Source of the DNA: Nemopilema nomurai | Taxonomy: Eukaryota; Cnidaria; Scyphozoa; Rhizostomeae; Rhizostomatidae | Reading direction: 5' to 3' | Length of the DNA stretch: 64,000 nt | NCBI GenBank assembly: GCA_003864495.1 | Contig: ML133455.1 | Span: forward strand, 372,001-436,000 | Shown here: positions 28,201 to 37,300 of the stretch, piece after piece | How positions within the stretch are numbered: the stretch's first letter is position 1 | How the letters are laid out: the number at the start of each line of letters is the position of its first letter | Program-made: the position numbers and the translations under genes | The notes under the pieces: model-generated | What the model saw: only the letters and a program-made list of their open reading frames with translations | Told to the model about the DNA's origin: nothing | The model's database searches: none

Positions 28201-29226
28201 CTTATGACAGAAATATCTCAATTGAAAGATGAGATATGTTTTCCCATGGAAAAAAGAGAATAAGGACGTGGGAGGGGGAGCTAAATCAAGGTAAAAGAAA
28301 AAGTCATAAATTTCACTAGCAAACTTTAGCCCATGGGCAAATTTTAAGAGATGTGACATATTGGTGTGTCATGTATTTAATTCTAAATTGTTCGAAATGA
28401 GAAGAAAAGCGCGTTAAAATGACTTTATTGTGATTTCTTTGGTCAAAGCGAACCCAATTCTTGTGCACAATGTATATTTGAATAGCTTGGCGTTGTGGTT
28501 TCCAACTTTTTTAGTTTACCATTGTTGTCTAGCAATCAACCTTCTTTCGTTGCATTCCAAGGCTCTAGAATTATTTCCGAAAACTACAAGCGGTCAGGGA
28601 GAGGAATCTGGCATCTGTTGTGCTAAACAAAGACATGCGAAATACCGATACAGGAGAGGCTCAACGATGCACAGTTTTCTCATTAATCAGTAAAGTCGGA
28701 AGCAGCAAAACAACAACCAGAATGTTGCGCTAGGAAAACACTTTTAAAAAAATTTCGCCATTATAAAACAGTAGGACATAAACCAATCGAACAGGGCAGA
28801 TGTTCTGAGTGATATTTAGCAATTTCACTGCAACTAAACATTTGCTATTCCGCTGAGAAAATTTCTTAGCATGGAATCTAGATACACACGATGGTCCAAA
28901 ATTGACCTGCAACTGTTCTCTTTAAGGCAATTTATGAGAAAACTCGACACCTGACCAAACTCACTCTCTCGGAATTTGTAGCAATGTGACGAACAAGAAA
29001 AATGTGACGAAAGTGCGTTACAAAACCCGAGTCTGTCAGTAAGCGATTGGTTGTGACATACCTTTGGAAGTTCCTCTAACTGATTGCCATCTAAATAGAG
29101 TTCCTCTAGCGATACTGCATGCTCATAGATGTCTGGGGGCACAGTAAGCAAATTCGAATGGCTATAGTCTATAACTGGATACGTTTCCTTTGCAGCACTT
29201 CCGCGAAAGCAACTCAAAAACGACAT
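7172..29226 (-). CDS. LAP-family LRR scaffold protein, ERBIN/LRRC7-like (5' 18 exons; gene runs off toward the left)
   Basis: Eighteen minus-strand exons join in one open frame of 667 codons: 29062-29226, 27091-27208, 24843-24921, 24159-24305, 20215-20278, 19510-19584, 18922-19066, 18303-18375, 17738-17783, 17374-17457, 16378-16493, 14882-14951, 13551-13656, 11729-11838, 10613-10765, 8636-8818, 8032-8266, 7172-7203. Residues 1-20 are a cap with Cys6; about 21-394 are some 16 leucine-rich repeats of 23 residues with the LAP pattern ([35 protein letters not shown]). The LAP-specific segment follows (SKPLIPLQ, then a LFEEEWRKR block and [10 protein letters not shown]), then a Ser-rich linker. 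LAP proteins scaffold the basolateral cortex and junctions; ERBIN and LRRC7 end in one PDZ domain, not seen here. ERBIN-like wording in the repeats favours ERBIN/LRRC7 over Scribble, but invertebrate orthology is not settled. The final donor shows that more exons lie leftwards. Confidence 0.93.
8032..8266 (-). CDS. LAP gene exon 17 (Ser-rich linker)
   Basis: Acceptor aaatttcag, donor gtaaga. About 78 codons rich in Ser, Asp, His and Gly, including [20 protein letters not shown] and [11 protein letters not shown]. Low-complexity linker; assignment rests on phase, splice sites and position. Confidence 0.83.
8636..8818 (-). CDS. LAP gene exon 16 (linker)
   Basis: Acceptor ctctttgcag, donor gtaagg. 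Sixty-one codons: a Ser/Thr/Gly-rich start, a charged helical stretch ([19 protein letters not shown]), then [11 protein letters not shown]. It looks disordered to weakly helical and has no known domain. Confidence 0.85.
10613..10765 (-). CDS. LAP gene exon 15 (LAP-specific domain b)
   Basis: Acceptor ccaattcag. Fifty-one codons include [20 protein letters not shown], like the KRYPTPYPDEL block of ERBIN, and end [10 protein letters not shown]. The donor is the less usual gttcgt; reading through it meets a stop seven codons later, while splicing to exon 16 keeps the frame. Confidence 0.87.
11729..11838 (-). CDS. LAP gene exon 14 (LAP-specific region)
   Basis: Acceptor ttgaacag, donor gtaaat. 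It encodes [20 protein letters not shown] and [13 protein letters not shown] has SLWEEQRKQR followed by an acidic run here. Confidence 0.9.
13551..13656 (-). CDS. LAP gene exon 13 (LAP-specific domain a)
   Basis: Acceptor tcttctag, donor gtaaga. It begins [12 protein letters not shown] and continues [19 protein letters not shown], matching the SKPLIPLQ...YMFPQ block directly after the repeats in ERBIN. Confidence 0.93.
14882..14951 (-). CDS. LAP gene exon 12 (last LRR)
   Basis: Acceptor cttttcag, donor gtttgg. It encodes [20 protein letters not shown] then ENQ; LPFSxxKLxxLxAxWLSxNQ ends the repeat region in ERBIN, LRRC7 and Scribble. Confidence 0.93.
16378..16493 (-). CDS. LAP gene exon 11 (LRR 13-15)
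   Basis: Acceptor ctttgcag, donor gtaagt. It encodes [20 protein letters not shown] and [13 protein letters not shown]. Confidence 0.93.
16995..17072. repeat. Degenerate tandem of (agagattttt)n
   Basis: Imperfect ~10-bp units based on agatttttag are repeated about seven times, inside the intron between LAP exons 11 and 10. Confidence 0.7.
17374..17457 (-). CDS. LAP gene exon 10 (LRR 12-13)
   Basis: Acceptor ccttcctgtag, donor gtgaga. Twenty-eight codons encode [20 protein letters not shown] and FIEVLPPE. Confidence 0.93.
17738..17783 (-). CDS. LAP gene exon 9 (LRR 11-12)
   Basis: A 46-bp exon, acceptor ttttttgcag, donor gtacgt, encoding [15 protein letters not shown]. Phase agrees on both sides. 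Confidence 0.92.
18303..18375 (-). CDS. LAP gene exon 8 (LRR 10-11)
   Basis: Acceptor tttcttttag, donor gtaagt. It encodes [19 protein letters not shown] and TSIGG; the first residue, a cysteine, is split across the exon 7/8 junction. Confidence 0.92.
18922..19066 (-). CDS. LAP gene exon 7 (LRR 8-10)
   Basis: Acceptor gttttctag, donor gtgagt. It encodes [20 protein letters not shown], then [19 protein letters not shown], covering two repeats. Confidence 0.93.
19510..19584 (-). CDS. LAP gene exon 6 (LRR 7-8)
   Basis: Acceptor gttttttcag, donor gtaagt. Twenty-five in-phase codons encode [20 protein letters not shown] and then GSLPA. Confidence 0.93.
20215..20278 (-). CDS. LAP gene exon 5 (LRR 6-7)
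   Basis: Acceptor ttgctgttgcag, donor gtgcgt. It encodes [20 protein letters not shown]; MNRLTQLxRLD is identical in ERBIN. Confidence 0.93.
24159..24305 (-). CDS. LAP gene exon 4 (LRR 4-6)
   Basis: Acceptor attttttag-like tract ending tag, donor gtaaga. It encodes [18 protein letters not shown], then [19 protein letters not shown] and [17 protein letters not shown] and the RL(S/T)KL run are hallmarks of ERBIN/LRRC7. Confidence 0.94.
24593..24665. repeat. ~20-bp tandem repeat, about 3.5 copies
   Basis: The unit ttaagggcatacttttagta recurs almost perfectly in the intron between LAP exons 4 and 3. Confidence 0.85.
24843..24921 (-). CDS. LAP gene exon 3 (LRR 3-4)
   Basis: Acceptor cgaatag, donor gtaagt. 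It encodes [20 protein letters not shown] followed by VNPLG; ERBIN has nearly the same wording (ENI, then EASVNP) at this place. Confidence 0.93.
27091..27208 (-). CDS. LAP gene exon 2 (LRR 2-3)
   Basis: Acceptor cctttccag, donor gtatgt. It encodes [15 protein letters not shown] and [14 protein letters not shown], in phase with exons 1 and 3. Confidence 0.93.
29062..29226 (-). CDS. LAP gene exon 1 (start codon, cap and first LRR)
   Basis: ATG at 29226 opens 55 codons from MSFLSCFRG to LEELPK, then donor gtatgt. The N-terminal cap of ERBIN carries a CRC pair that is a known palmitoylation site; this protein has a single cysteine, Cys6, in the matching place. [11 protein letters not shown] and [16 protein letters not shown] are the family's opening repeat. 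Confidence 0.93.
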
Positions 29227-30092
29227 CGTGAAATTTCAAAGAGACTGTATACAACAGTTCGCGTCCAGCGCAGCGATCTTTTTGCGACCTCTTTCAGCTT
29301 CTACGTTATAACACTCCAATGTATAAAAATTCTCATGATAATAACTTTGGTATCCCTGATAAGAAAACTCTATCGTTTATGTTTGTGGCAGCAACTAGAG
29401 GCAAATACTATACGCCATGCCCGTGACCCAGCCTTTCTCTTCGACTCATTTTCTCATTTCTTAATTGTCATTGTTTTGGAGGAGGTTTCAAGAATCCTAT
29501 TGAGCCTCTTTTGCCTGCTAGCCTCGGACTAGAAAACGCGAACGGTTTCTAGGGAAACAAGTATCTGGAAAGGGAGACATCTCCAAACCTGGCAAAGATG
29601 CGACAACAAGGAGTGTTGGCCTCATAACATTCTGCAAATGTATTTTGCTAGCTAAAGGCAACTACAAGGTGGCCCCAGTTTTTGTCATGTCAGAAAGTCT
29701 CTGCATCCATTAATAGCCGTTTCTCATGAAGAAACATAAGGCATTTGTTAGTAGAATTAATTATTCCCATTTGTGCAATCTGCAAGGCTTTTGTCATTAC
29801 GTAACTGAACGCCAATACCAACAAAACGTAAACTTAGCTCAATTCAGAACGGCACTGTTGAGCTCGATTAACGTGGGAAGCTTTTATCAACTCCTGGGAC
29901 ATATTATTTGGAGATTCACTTGTTTCTACGCTAGGTGCACTGTTTAGCAGCAGGGCAGAAACGATTCGTAATATTTTGTGCTGTTCTGTGATAGTCTTGT
30001 AGAAACGAGTTGTGATTGGTTTCTACTGACTGTGTCTCTATGGATGATCTGAGCCATAGTTGTATTGTTCATCGTGCAGAGAACACGGAGCC

Positions 30093-30158
<66 letters not shown>

Positions 30159-33100
30159 AAAGTTAATATTAGTATTACATTTAGGTCGTGGATGCCTCTT
30201 GTTACCTCAATAGTGAGAATACCATTTTCTTGCTTTTGGTTATTTACTTGATAAATAAACACCTCTACGGGACTCTGTCAAACCAATGAAGCCAAAGTCC
30301 AGAATGATATACGGCCCCATGGCTGGGAGCCGGAAGAGGGTTTTGCCTCTTTTTGAGCTTGAAGCATATTCTTATTGCAAAGAAAATTAGTTGCATCTTC
30401 CAGGAAAATGCTCTCTTAAAGCCCATGATATAAATGGCAACAGGTTGGATCAAGAGAACTGTAGTGATTTATTACTTGCTTAATGAACTAACGCTTATTA
30501 TGTCCACAATTCTCTCATCGTTGCATCACTGCACCAATTCAAACTGACTCACCTTCGCTCTTTCCTAGCTCGAGATTTTCCCACCCAATTATATCATCAT
30601 ACTAACACAGGCTTCGTCAGCAAAGTTGTATTTTTAGCCGAGGCATATAAATTTGCGCTGGTAGAGTAGAGAGATTATTAATTCACAAGAAGTCAAGAAC
30701 AGACGTCTCTCTCTCGGTGATATTCTCCAAAGTTCAGCGATTCGGTAAGATAATTCTTCTTTGTCACCTTCGTAATAGTTCCCAAAGAACAGAAATAGGA
30801 CTATCAAAGCACCGTCTGTTTTACTCAGTATAAGTCGAACGGGAGGAGCTGCTTGTAGAAAACTCGCAAGTAACTTATTCATATATTGGTTTGACCCATG
30901 CGATTAAAAATTAAAGCTCTCAGTAGCAACGGTGTTGATGTTTTGATCTGCTAAAAATTCTGTCAGAAAATTGCTCGATTGAGATCCCTAGGCATCTAAC
31001 ATTGAGACCCCAACTTTGATGATAACCCTAAACCCCGCTTACTGAAAATAATGTGGTGAATTTACCGACCAACGGCTTCAAGCATGAGAGTAAATAAGAA
31101 ATCTGTTTGTTAAACGTTTATCCTCAGAAGTCGCTTGGAGCAAGGTATAATTGATGCCTCTTTAGAAGTGGGCCATCTTGCGAGCAAATACAGTTCCAAT
31201 TGATGCAAGAATGCGATTTTATAATGCAACCAAATCCTGACCATCATCTACAGCAGATTAATCAGAAAGCAGCTCAATGCCCTCACTCCAGAATCCCTGT
31301 AAGGGAACACAACAGGATCAAGTTCCTCGTGAATAAATTGCAAGCTGTCTCATTAACGAAATAATCAACTGTCCACGCCGATTGTCAAAATTTGAGCCTC
31401 GAATTTAGTGCAACGCTTAGAAATTGCAGAGTGTTCTGGTAACTGAGCTCTATTGAAAGTTCCGTTTAAAATCCAAAGCGATTAAGCCGCAGTAATCTTA
31501 GCGGAGAGCTCCCGAAATGTGCTTAGCAGTAAAAGCCTAGCGGTAAACAACATTGATTGGCTTGTGGACACCTTGTCAATCGTAATTCCTGTCCTAGTCA
31601 CTGATCTCGGAAAAAGACTTTTTGAGATCGGTGGTCCTAGTGATAAAGCATGCATACTATTCGACGAAGAAGCAGCAGCAACAATAATAACAGCAGCAAC
31701 AACAACAGGAGTATATTTGCTACCGAAAGTTACTATTCCAATAAGCTCGTAGTTGATTTGAGGGGGGAAGGAGGGAGGGCAAAGACACTCAACACAGCAT
31801 AAAATTGCTAGTATTTGTAGGTCTACAAATAAAACAACTATTTGATTTCTGAGGCTCTCTATGGATGAGAGTTTTAATAGGCTGTTGCGGTTAGCATGAA
31901 CTCGAATCCTTGTATATTTGATTCCTTTATAAATTTAATTTAGCATTTCTTTAAGTTATAGCTACCATTTTCAACAGGCTGAGCAGCTGCAGCTGGGCAT
32001 CGGGTCAATCTTGAAGCATCTTTTAATCTTGTGAAACGAACAAGCGCAAATAGCGTATACAGGAACTAGATCACCACGAAGGCATTCTCAATGGCATGCT
32101 GTTGTTCAGGGTCCTCGTCAGGTCAAGAAGATGTAGGAATATCTTGTTAGTTTTCCAATACAACATCAGAAATCCACCAAAGTTTTCAGAAAAGCAGCAA
32201 TAGCTTGACCTGCTAAAGCACTATTTTATTTTGTCAAATAAGGGAGCGTTCTGCAAATGGCAGTGAGTATCAAAGACATTGCAAGCGGCTACTTCAGAAT
32301 AATATTCTTAAAGCCTTGGCCAAACTAGGCCCGACAATTTTGCTCCAGTTTTGGAATGGTTTACAAAAATTTGGATGGTAGAAAGAGATCAAGCTGCAGC
32401 CACAGCAAGCTGATTTGACATCACATCAACATTGTGTTGCATTTTGCATTCTTTGATCAAGAACTCATAGAAGCAGAACTTGCACTTGGACTTCCTTCAG
32501 ACGAGACCTCTCTATTCTTCCTGATATTCATCTCTCTGTTGTTTTCTTCCCATTCTTTACAATCAACTTCGAAAGTTGAATTTTGACAGGCCTTTTTACT
32601 TGAATCGACCTGGGCATATTGTTTTGCAACACTGCGCAAGTTGTTGGAAATTGAGGTGAATTGTTGCCTGACAAGAATTAAGGTGAATTGTTGGTCAAGC
32701 CGAACAACATAGAGCTGAGCAACAAATGTTGCCGAAAGATGTTTGACCATGCTCCAACATTCGAGTAATAAATTGTTGATGAATTTGTCGGCCGATATGG
32801 TGGCGAAACTGGTATATATTTGAGCAACATTGGGAATCTGTGAATATTGCCCGATAATGTTGCCCATATTGACCAAGGCTGATATTGACCATATTAAAGG
32901 AATACAATAGCAAGGAAATACGTTAACAATTCAGTTTTCAAAATAGGTTATTAATAATAACATATGGGTAGCGGAAAGATATCTGGTTTCGTCTAACTAC
33001 AGGTTCGGATCTATAACTAGAGAAACAGGCTTTAAAATCGAGAGCCTAGAGACTCTATCAACCATTAAGCACCATGTTCATGGCATCGAACATGCACGCA

Positions 33101-34245
33101 AATTGCTAACAAGCAGAAAAGAAGACAGCAAAACCACGTGTTCTCTCTAAGGTCTCAAAATCAGAACACTTGAAGCGATACATAGGAGATTGTCAATTTG
33201 CATTTCATCGACGGCCTATTAACAGCTTTAACAGAAAACAGTTTTTTGCGAAGCAAATCAAAGAGCAAAACAAAAAAAGCTGGCCATCTCGCCTACTGTT
33301 CACAGTGTAGTTGTGACGTAAGGCGTGGGCATACCAACAAGATGCAACGAAACTTCCTTCCTCGTACGTAATTCGTCGCTTGATCGCTCGTACAAGGAAG
33401 AACTACTTGCTCCTCGAGGAATATGTCTTTTTGGAAACTTTCATTCACGGAATTCAATAAACGAATCGAGGCGTCTGCGATATTCACGTGGAATTCGCAA
33501 AGAACTAAAAAGAAAATGGTTGTATGTTAATATTCACGTATATGCAGTGTGCTCTAAAATCAAATGAAAATATCAAACGTATTAGATGCGAAAAATACAA
33601 CTGCTAAACGGGTTTTGACACAGCCACGTGTGTGGACATTATAATCGAGGTCATGGACCAGTTTCCAATTTACGCGAAAACAGTTTACGCGAAAATAGCA
33701 AACCGGAAGCACTTTCAACAGAAAGCAACTAAGAATTCATGATCGTCAAACAGAGTCAGTGTATACTTAAATTTGCGTTTGACGAGCTTTGAAGCCACCG
33801 AGGCTTGGGGTTTTTAAATAAGTTCAAATCAATGTTCATGAGATTTTAGTTGGCCGCAGCGGCAAAGAGCGTGGTTTAGAGTGAAGTTAAATGAAATTCT
33901 GATTAAACCCTACAATCTACGAGCCGTATGACATGAAAGATATGCTAGAAGGCAAGCGAACCTGCAAGTGGTAGATATCGACAAGAATTTTTTTATGGTC
34001 AAAAGAGTATTGGTTAAGTGTGGCCTACTGAGAATTTAAGCCAACACCTGTCACAATTCGATCATCAACTTAAATGGAAGGGTAGAAAACACGCAAGTTG
34101 GATGTAATCTTAAATATGTTGAAATAACAACCCGAGGAAACTGCTTTCGCAAACTTATAACATTAAAAGTAGATAATGGTAATAAAAAGGTAACGATTAA
34201 GTATACAAGGAATAAAATGCAATAACATGACAGCCAAGCTTCTAC
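29227..34245. other. Intergenic region between the LAP start and the NDC1 3' end
   Basis: About 5 kb between the LAP gene's 5' end and the NDC1 3' end (both minus strand), so it should hold the LAP promoter and the NDC1 3' UTR. I recognise a 60-bp AG repeat and, at 32600-32900, a stretch rich in repeated caacat/ttgttg words that may be an old non-coding transposon. Open frames here are short and unconvincing. Confidence 0.55.
30097..30156. repeat. (AG)30 microsatellite
   Basis: Uninterrupted AG dinucleotides. The Arg-Glu and Leu-Ser frames that cross it are artefacts of the repeat. Confidence 0.98.
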
Positions 34246-34301
34246 TTACTCGAGGTGACAGCCAAACTTCGAGGTTATTTTGTACATTGCAGTCTGAATG
34301 G
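34246..34301 (-). CDS. NDC1: NDC1 exon 20 (terminal)
   Basis: Acceptor cttctgttccag; AIQTAMYKITSKFGCHLE then TAA. Human has SLKTAIYRITTTFGEHL and about 19 more residues, so this protein stops earlier. Confidence 0.92.
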
Positions 34302-37300
34302 CTGGAACAGAAGAAATATTGTTAGGTATGGCTGGCATTTAACCGATGTGCACCACAAGGCAAAGCAGAAGTGTAGGCTGGATACACACACTGGAGGATT
34401 AAGAAAACGCAGCAAAAATTTGACCAAAAAGATCTACTGCCCAGCCTCGAGGCTGTGGTATTGGCTGTGACGTGACGTCATGAAGTGTGGTTTGATGAAG
34501 ATTCAAGTGTAGAGATGACTATGCACGGGATGGAGGTAAAGCCAAATAGATAGGCCTATATCAAGGCGCAGTGTATAACCAAATTCAGTGGTTGGCATGT
34601 TTTTGTATACGCTTGGCATACGATAAACACTGCTTGCATGCCTTGAAGTGCATCATTTGTATGTCGATGCACAGCCCCTGAGGCCATATATTCTGCTTCG
34701 AATACACAGTGCGTGTCAACCTGCGCACTTAAAAACCCATTCATGTATGTATCTTTACACTTGCTTTTCAAGGGGGTCCACACTGATAGCAACTTCATTA
34801 AGCGGAATCTGGCAACATGTGTAAATATCGTATTATCATTATTATTATTTTTTGTTCTTTGCCTATAATGCTGTACAGTTTTTACCAAGGTCAAGTTTTT
34901 TGTAAATTTTGTAATTAATTTTGTAAATAAACAAATAAATAAATAAATAAATCTCTTTGATGCTATGTATGCTTTTTTTAGTTCTGTATTTAGTTCTGTA
35001 TTTAGTTCTGTATTTAGTTTTGTATTCATTTGCACGGCCCACTGTAAATCAGTCCTTTGACTGACGTGGCCAAGGTGCCTAAAGTATTTCAAATGAAAAA
35101 TGATTAAAATGAAATGCCAGCCCATGACCCTCAGGAAACGGCAGTGTTCACTTGATGGATAACGTTCTTCTTAGGATGTGGGCGCTTCCGAGAAGAGCAA
35201 TCTTCTGCAATTCTTCAATCCGTATGTGGCCAGGGATTTGACTTGCGTTCTTCTCCAGGCCTTTCTCAATGAATCAAAGTGCTCCTACTTATTATTATCA
35301 TTATCATTGTCATTATCATTATCATAATTATCATAATTATCATTATTGTTATCATTATTATTATTATCATTATCATTATTGATGCTATTATCGTTGGTAC
35401 CACCAGGTTAAGCAATCAGTGACAAAGCATTCCGAACATAGTGCCAAGAATGACACTGTCAAAGAAATTGTTGGGGAAGAAGAGCGCAGTACCAGAAGCA
35501 GTAATGTAAGAGTACCTAGTTTATAGGATTGTGCCACGCCTGTCAGCGCCTTCTTCTTCTGGAAATCTTTCAATTTATTCACTTGCATTTTGTCATCTGC
35601 GATGGAGTTTTGCAGAAATTTCTCAATGGTCTGCAAGAAATAATCATGATTTGCGCATGCCTGGTTTAGATGCTGCTTGAGAAAAATGGAAAACTAGATT
35701 TGTCGGTGACAGCAGCAAAATAGAACAGACCTTGAAGGAAGAACAAATGCAAATGAAGAATAAGGGCTGATGAACACTTCTGAAGCCTGAACGCTGCAAA
35801 GAGCACCTTACAGCTGATCACCCTTAGTGGGCGTGCCAGGGGTTAGACATCAATAAAAAATTTCCTTTTAGCTGCGTAACCTATCATTCGGCCATAGCCC
35901 GGGTGTAATGGTCGAGGTTTGATAAAAATCAAACAAGTCCTAAGTATTCATGTGAGCATATACGTAAGGGAAAACGAACCTCCTGGAAAGACATGAGGAC
36001 TATCAGGATATCTGGTAACATCTACAAAAACAAAATGTCATATATCAGCAGGCTTTCTCCAAAGCGCATTCTGACTTTAACAAAAAAAGTTCGTTGTTGT
36101 GGAATCCTACAATGAAGGAATGATCTACGATTGCTTATATTTTTCTTTATCTTAACCAGAGTTGCCATATTGGCCTTTTCAGGCAAAAATGTCTCAATTG
36201 TGGCTTTTTTAGAGACAATTAGCCTGGAAAATTTAAATTTGGCCTACTACTTTCATTTGGCCTTTTTTGGCCTATTTCGGCAAGAATATTGAGGATAAAT
36301 TTTTGTTAAAAACAAAACATGAGATGCAGTTAGAAGCAGAACTTCAAGATAGCAAACGATCGCCTTGATCTACAGAAATGTTCCTCTTGTTACCGTGTTT
36401 GCATCCATCTCGTGTTTTGAGTCAAATTAATTCTGCTCCATTAGCACAGCAACCAATGAAGCTCCTTATTCATGGTGAAAATATGATTGACGAGCAATAT
36501 AGGAAGATAAAGTTTGTGGACTCTTCCTCACAGACAGGTTTTGAAGATCAGATCCCTGAAAATGCCGAAAAGTTCTGGGTATCAGTCTTATAGTATGAAA
36601 ACGTGCTTGGAGAAAGGTCATTTGATAAATGTGACAGCCGCCAAAACGAAACCACGAAACCAGATATCCGAAGCCATGCTAGAAGCAATGGTTCATATCC
36701 GGACGAAATCACAGTTCTAGGGAAAGTGTGGCAAGGGCCTTCTGGTATCACGGAAAGAGCTGTTTAACTCAAGCATGTATGACAAGCAGCCAGGTGCACC
36801 ACGAGAAAAGCGTTGAATAACTCAATTTTATTGATCATTTCACAAAGTCATTCATCATTTCACAGCACACGTCACAGTGTAAGAATATTCATTACTGATT
36901 GAATTGTTTTCTTTGTTTTGGTTGGTACTACAGGAAATTAAAAAATTCTGATTGAGTTTGTTTTGAAGGCACATAATGCGCATAATTTTGCAAGCATGGG
37001 CATATCACATTCTGCGCATGCGCTACGTTCTATTTTGTGCACTTGAGATTGGCTTCTTTGCGGTTTTTGCCTGATTTTGGTTTTTGCCTGGCAACCCTGA
37101 TCTTAACCATAAATGTAAAAATAAGCAGCATAGAGAAGTGTCCATTAAAAGTCTTTATGTCTCTTGAAATCACATAGAAATATTATTAGATTTCTAAGGT
37201 AGGAAGTCGTTAGTTCAATTCAATTTTCGAAAAGAATGTGTTCTCAACATTCGAAACATCCCATTTTAGATTTTAAGAGCCAATCGGTTCAGTCTTGAAA

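Noticed and set aside
30016..30262. Open frames rich in Arg-Glu or Leu-Ser on both strands
   Set aside because: Artefact of the AG repeat.
34556..35125. 189-codon open frame on the minus strand
   Set aside because: It consists of translated tandem repeats and AT-rich sequence in an NDC1 intron, with no domain.
35148..35260. Alternative NDC1 last exon reading LEKNASQIPGHIRIEELQKI to a stop
   Set aside because: The phase fits, but the acceptor is poor and the sequence does not match NDC1, whereas 34246-34301 carries the conserved AMYKITSKFG block.
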